Assembly: GCF_037042905.1 (NCBI RefSeq)
Contig: NC_087247.1
Location: 40,399,920-40,463,919 of the forward strand
Direction of reading: 5' to 3'
Source: Lytechinus pictus
Lineage: Eukaryota > Echinodermata > Echinoidea > Temnopleuroida > Toxopneustidae
DNA: 64,000 nt
The first letter of the stretch is position 1, and every line of letters starts with the position of its first letter. The position numbers and the translations under genes are program-made. Of the stretch, positions 61,642 through 64,000 are shown piece by piece. The notes beneath the pieces are model-generated. The model made no database searches and was not told the origin of the DNA. It was given only the letters and a program-made list of their open reading frames with translations.

Positions 61642-63400
61642 AAAATTTGTTTAATCCATCATAGTTCCTACTTTCTCATAACAAGTCTTGTATGCATTAT
61701 TCTCCGGGTTTCCCAGGGATAGGTTCAAAGGTATAAGGCCTACGCATTTTCAGGAATTGTTGTCGCTTTGAGTTTTGTTGAATTAAGGGCCAAAATCAAA
61801 TTGACAAGTTTAGAAATCAATTTTACTTAGTAGATATCCCTCTTATAAAGCATATTTGCGTTTTGTGTACTTGTTAAACATGATGCTTTTACGTTGATCG
61901 ACGTAATTTTATTTCCCTACAGGATTACTTTTTTCTTATTTTTACACAATTACATAGTCGCGTTTACTTATTTAGTATTATTTGGAAACGGTAGTCTCTC
62001 AAAGGAGTACTATATGAAAGAGTCCTGAAACTTGAAATATTTATAAAAGAAATTTTAAAATGCAATCGTATGAAACAAAGCTTATTACACAAAGAGAATA
62101 TCACAAAATGTTGAAAATCATATCACGTGACCAGAAACGAATTAAACCTAGTTCAGAATTGATAAGGCTTAAAACACAAAAAACACAAATTTTCTTGATA
62201 CGGAATATAATGGCAAAATTTAGAGATACACCGGACAAAAAACGCACAAAAAATGATAAAGGTTTAAAAAATGAGAAGTTCAAACAAAACAAGTGACTCC
62301 GATACTGTTACGACTTACGTATCTACAAACAAACAAACAAAAATAAATTCTACCCTGCCTGTCGACCTAAATTAGCACTTACCGTATGGTAAAATTTGGA
62401 GTGAATTTGGAGTGTATACATAATTAGGTATACTGTTATAAAATCCTTTTTAAAATTCAGTCGTATGGGTTTCGGGATAATTCAAGGATTAAAGGTATAA
62501 TGTAACATAGTAACATGAACTATACAAATGCAAAGGATTCTAAAAAGCATGGGGCTAGATTATTTATGTAGTTATTTCTGTAGTATGTAGACACTTTCCA
62601 GATACAACATTCTGCAACTGAAGACTGTTTTTATTTTACTGGATCATGGTGCTATATCACGTTGATTTATAGTGACTGTAAATTACTCAAGCTAGTATAT
62701 AATTGAAAATATAAATACAAAAGTGAAGAGTCAAAATTGGGGAAAGAAATATTAAAAAATATTTAAAGTTGCTTAAATCGAAATCCCATTAGCCGATGGG
62801 CATGGCAAAATGGAGCAGGTTAGTAGATTCCTCATTCATTTTAAAATCTATTTTTGTGCAAATCCTCACAAAAGGCGTGGACCAGATCCTTTCAATTATA
62901 GACGCTTGAAATTATTTCATAATCAGCTCAGTCTTTTGTATTCTTGGACAATTTAATCATTTATCACTGCCAGAAAAGAATACACCCGCGTATAGTCATT
63001 CATGAGTCAAAGTATGGGTTTAAAAATGTATTGATATGTATTACTGTATTATATTTTGTCTGAAACAACGAAAACATTAATCATGATTGATTTCATTAAT
63101 AAAAGAAGAAAATTGCTATACGTTTAAAATGATAAGTTAAGCCAAAAATTAGATTATTTTATATTATTTTGAATATATTTCCGTTTGTGTAGTTTGCTTT
63201 CTTGCAAGAAAAAAAAATCTCTTTTATAGACTTCTACATTGATTATACAAAGCTCTTGTATAGTGCTTCACAGTGCACAAAAGGGAAGGTACATCAAAAC
63301 AACTTTTTGAACCACTAGTTCTACAAATGCTAGGAGTAAAGTTTGTAATCAAAGCCTCTTCATATCATTATGCGGGCTAACAAAATCCCCTGTCAACCCG
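61642..63400. other. Intergenic, no gene seen
   Basis: AT-rich. A Lys-rich open frame of 78 codons (62060-62296) has composition typical of chance AT-rich frames. No RNA gene recognised. Confidence 0.55.
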
Positions 63401-63519
63401 AGTAAAGTAGGGTGGGGTTCAGTTTCAGTCAGCGCTTCTGTGCGGCCGTGTGCATCCACTATATTTATGCTGGTAATATTTTCGTCAAAACCATATGAAA
63501 TATCATCGGAGGTGTCACA

Positions 63520-63583
63520 ATGCATCGGGGATCCACGACAGGTAGTACCGCGGTCTCTCCATCGAAGTCAGATACTAATACAG
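63520..63583 (+). CDS. Weak candidate first coding exon
   Basis: ATG at 63520 (A at -3) reads 21 codons (MHRGSTTGSTAVSPSKSDTNT) in a locally GC-richer stretch and ends at donor GTAGGA. A strong acceptor, TGTTTCTTTCAG, ends at 63709. Splicing to it would continue AGRDDNGFLSWIQLWQIK and stop at 63762-63764, a 39-residue peptide, or other exons could be used beyond the window. No domain recognised; speculative. Confidence 0.18.
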
Positions 63584-63764
63584 GTAGGAAGGAGCCAAGT
63601 CATAAGGTATTTCCACGAGTGCAAAAATCACTCGTGTTGCTGAATTGGTGAACAATTACCTTGACTAAAACACACGGTGAACTTTAAACCCTCTTCTGTT
63701 TCTTTCAGCTGGAAGGGATGATAATGGTTTCTTATCTTGGATTCAACTTTGGCAGATAAAATAG

Positions 63765-64000
63765 TTTTGATGAATCGTTAAATTAGGATAATCATTTGAC
63801 AGTAACGACTTTTCAGCAAATACAGATAGATTTTTAAATGTAATTTCAAATTAATAGTCCTAAACTTATCGGGCTAAGTGAGATTAATAACTTCTCAGTT
63901 ATTTAGCCATTGTAACTACTTGAATATTATTACATAGTTGACCAGCTTACGTCAATGGAGAAAGGAAATGTCATTTGTTGGCACCTAGACACAAGGTACG
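63765..64000. other. Window end, no gene seen
   Basis: AT-rich sequence, no feature recognised. Confidence 0.5.

Noticed and set aside
62060-62296. Lys-rich 78-codon frame
   Set aside because: Composition is what AT-rich non-coding DNA gives; no domain and no supporting context.

Overview
The window is eukaryotic nuclear DNA: AT-rich, with long introns, GT-AG splicing, microsatellites, satellite DNA and many non-autonomous transposons. The repeats (the 163-bp unit rich in GACCTTTGACC at 54.4-56 kb, the GGCGTAGCCAGGGGGG-type hAT ends, the GCGCGAAGCGCG palindromes) are of a kind I associate with sea urchin genomes. An echinoderm, probably an echinoid, is my best guess, but this is inferred from style and not proven.

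One gene is certain: a complete SLC26-family anion transporter on the + strand. I reconstruct 16 coding exons from ATG 9328 to TAA 42853-42855. Every intron is GT-AG, the phases agree at every junction, and the joined CDS of 2661 nt encodes 886 residues. The protein has a long Gly/Asp/Arg-rich N-terminus (about 1-200), the SLC26 membrane domain (about 210-680) with the family signature, and a C-terminal STAS domain (about 690-860). A TATA box lies at 9103-9109. A four-codon upstream ORF overlaps the start codon. The long 3' UTR probably ends after the AATAAA at 44934.

Layout. 1-9.1 kb: intergenic, with a dispersed repeat, a minus-strand heat-shock-type promoter (four perfect HSEs plus TATA), a SINE relic, two TIR elements and a (TAG)n tract. 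9.1-45 kb: the SLC26 gene. Intron 2 (12 kb) holds an hAT-like element with an 8-bp target duplication, a second copy of the 4.5-kb MITE and a 150-bp-arm inverted repeat. Intron 6 (6.4 kb) holds a TAA-flanked MITE, a near-perfect 70-bp-arm palindrome and a second hAT-like element with an exact 8-bp duplication. 45-53 kb: repeat relics, a tRNA-derived SINE, two weak exon candidates, a (CTA)n tract and a decayed LINE reverse-transcriptase tail. 53-56 kb: a TIR element with duplicated interior, then a TIR-bounded 163-bp tandem array. 56.8-61.6 kb: a 72-bp satellite of about 66 units with two higher-order periods (939 and 1010 bp). 61.6-64 kb: AT-rich, with a weak first-exon candidate near the end.

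No multi-gene system is visible. The unexpected content is structural: satellite organisation, intronic inverted repeats that would form long dsRNA in the SLC26 pre-mRNA, palindrome arrays inside hAT elements, and an orphan heat-shock promoter.
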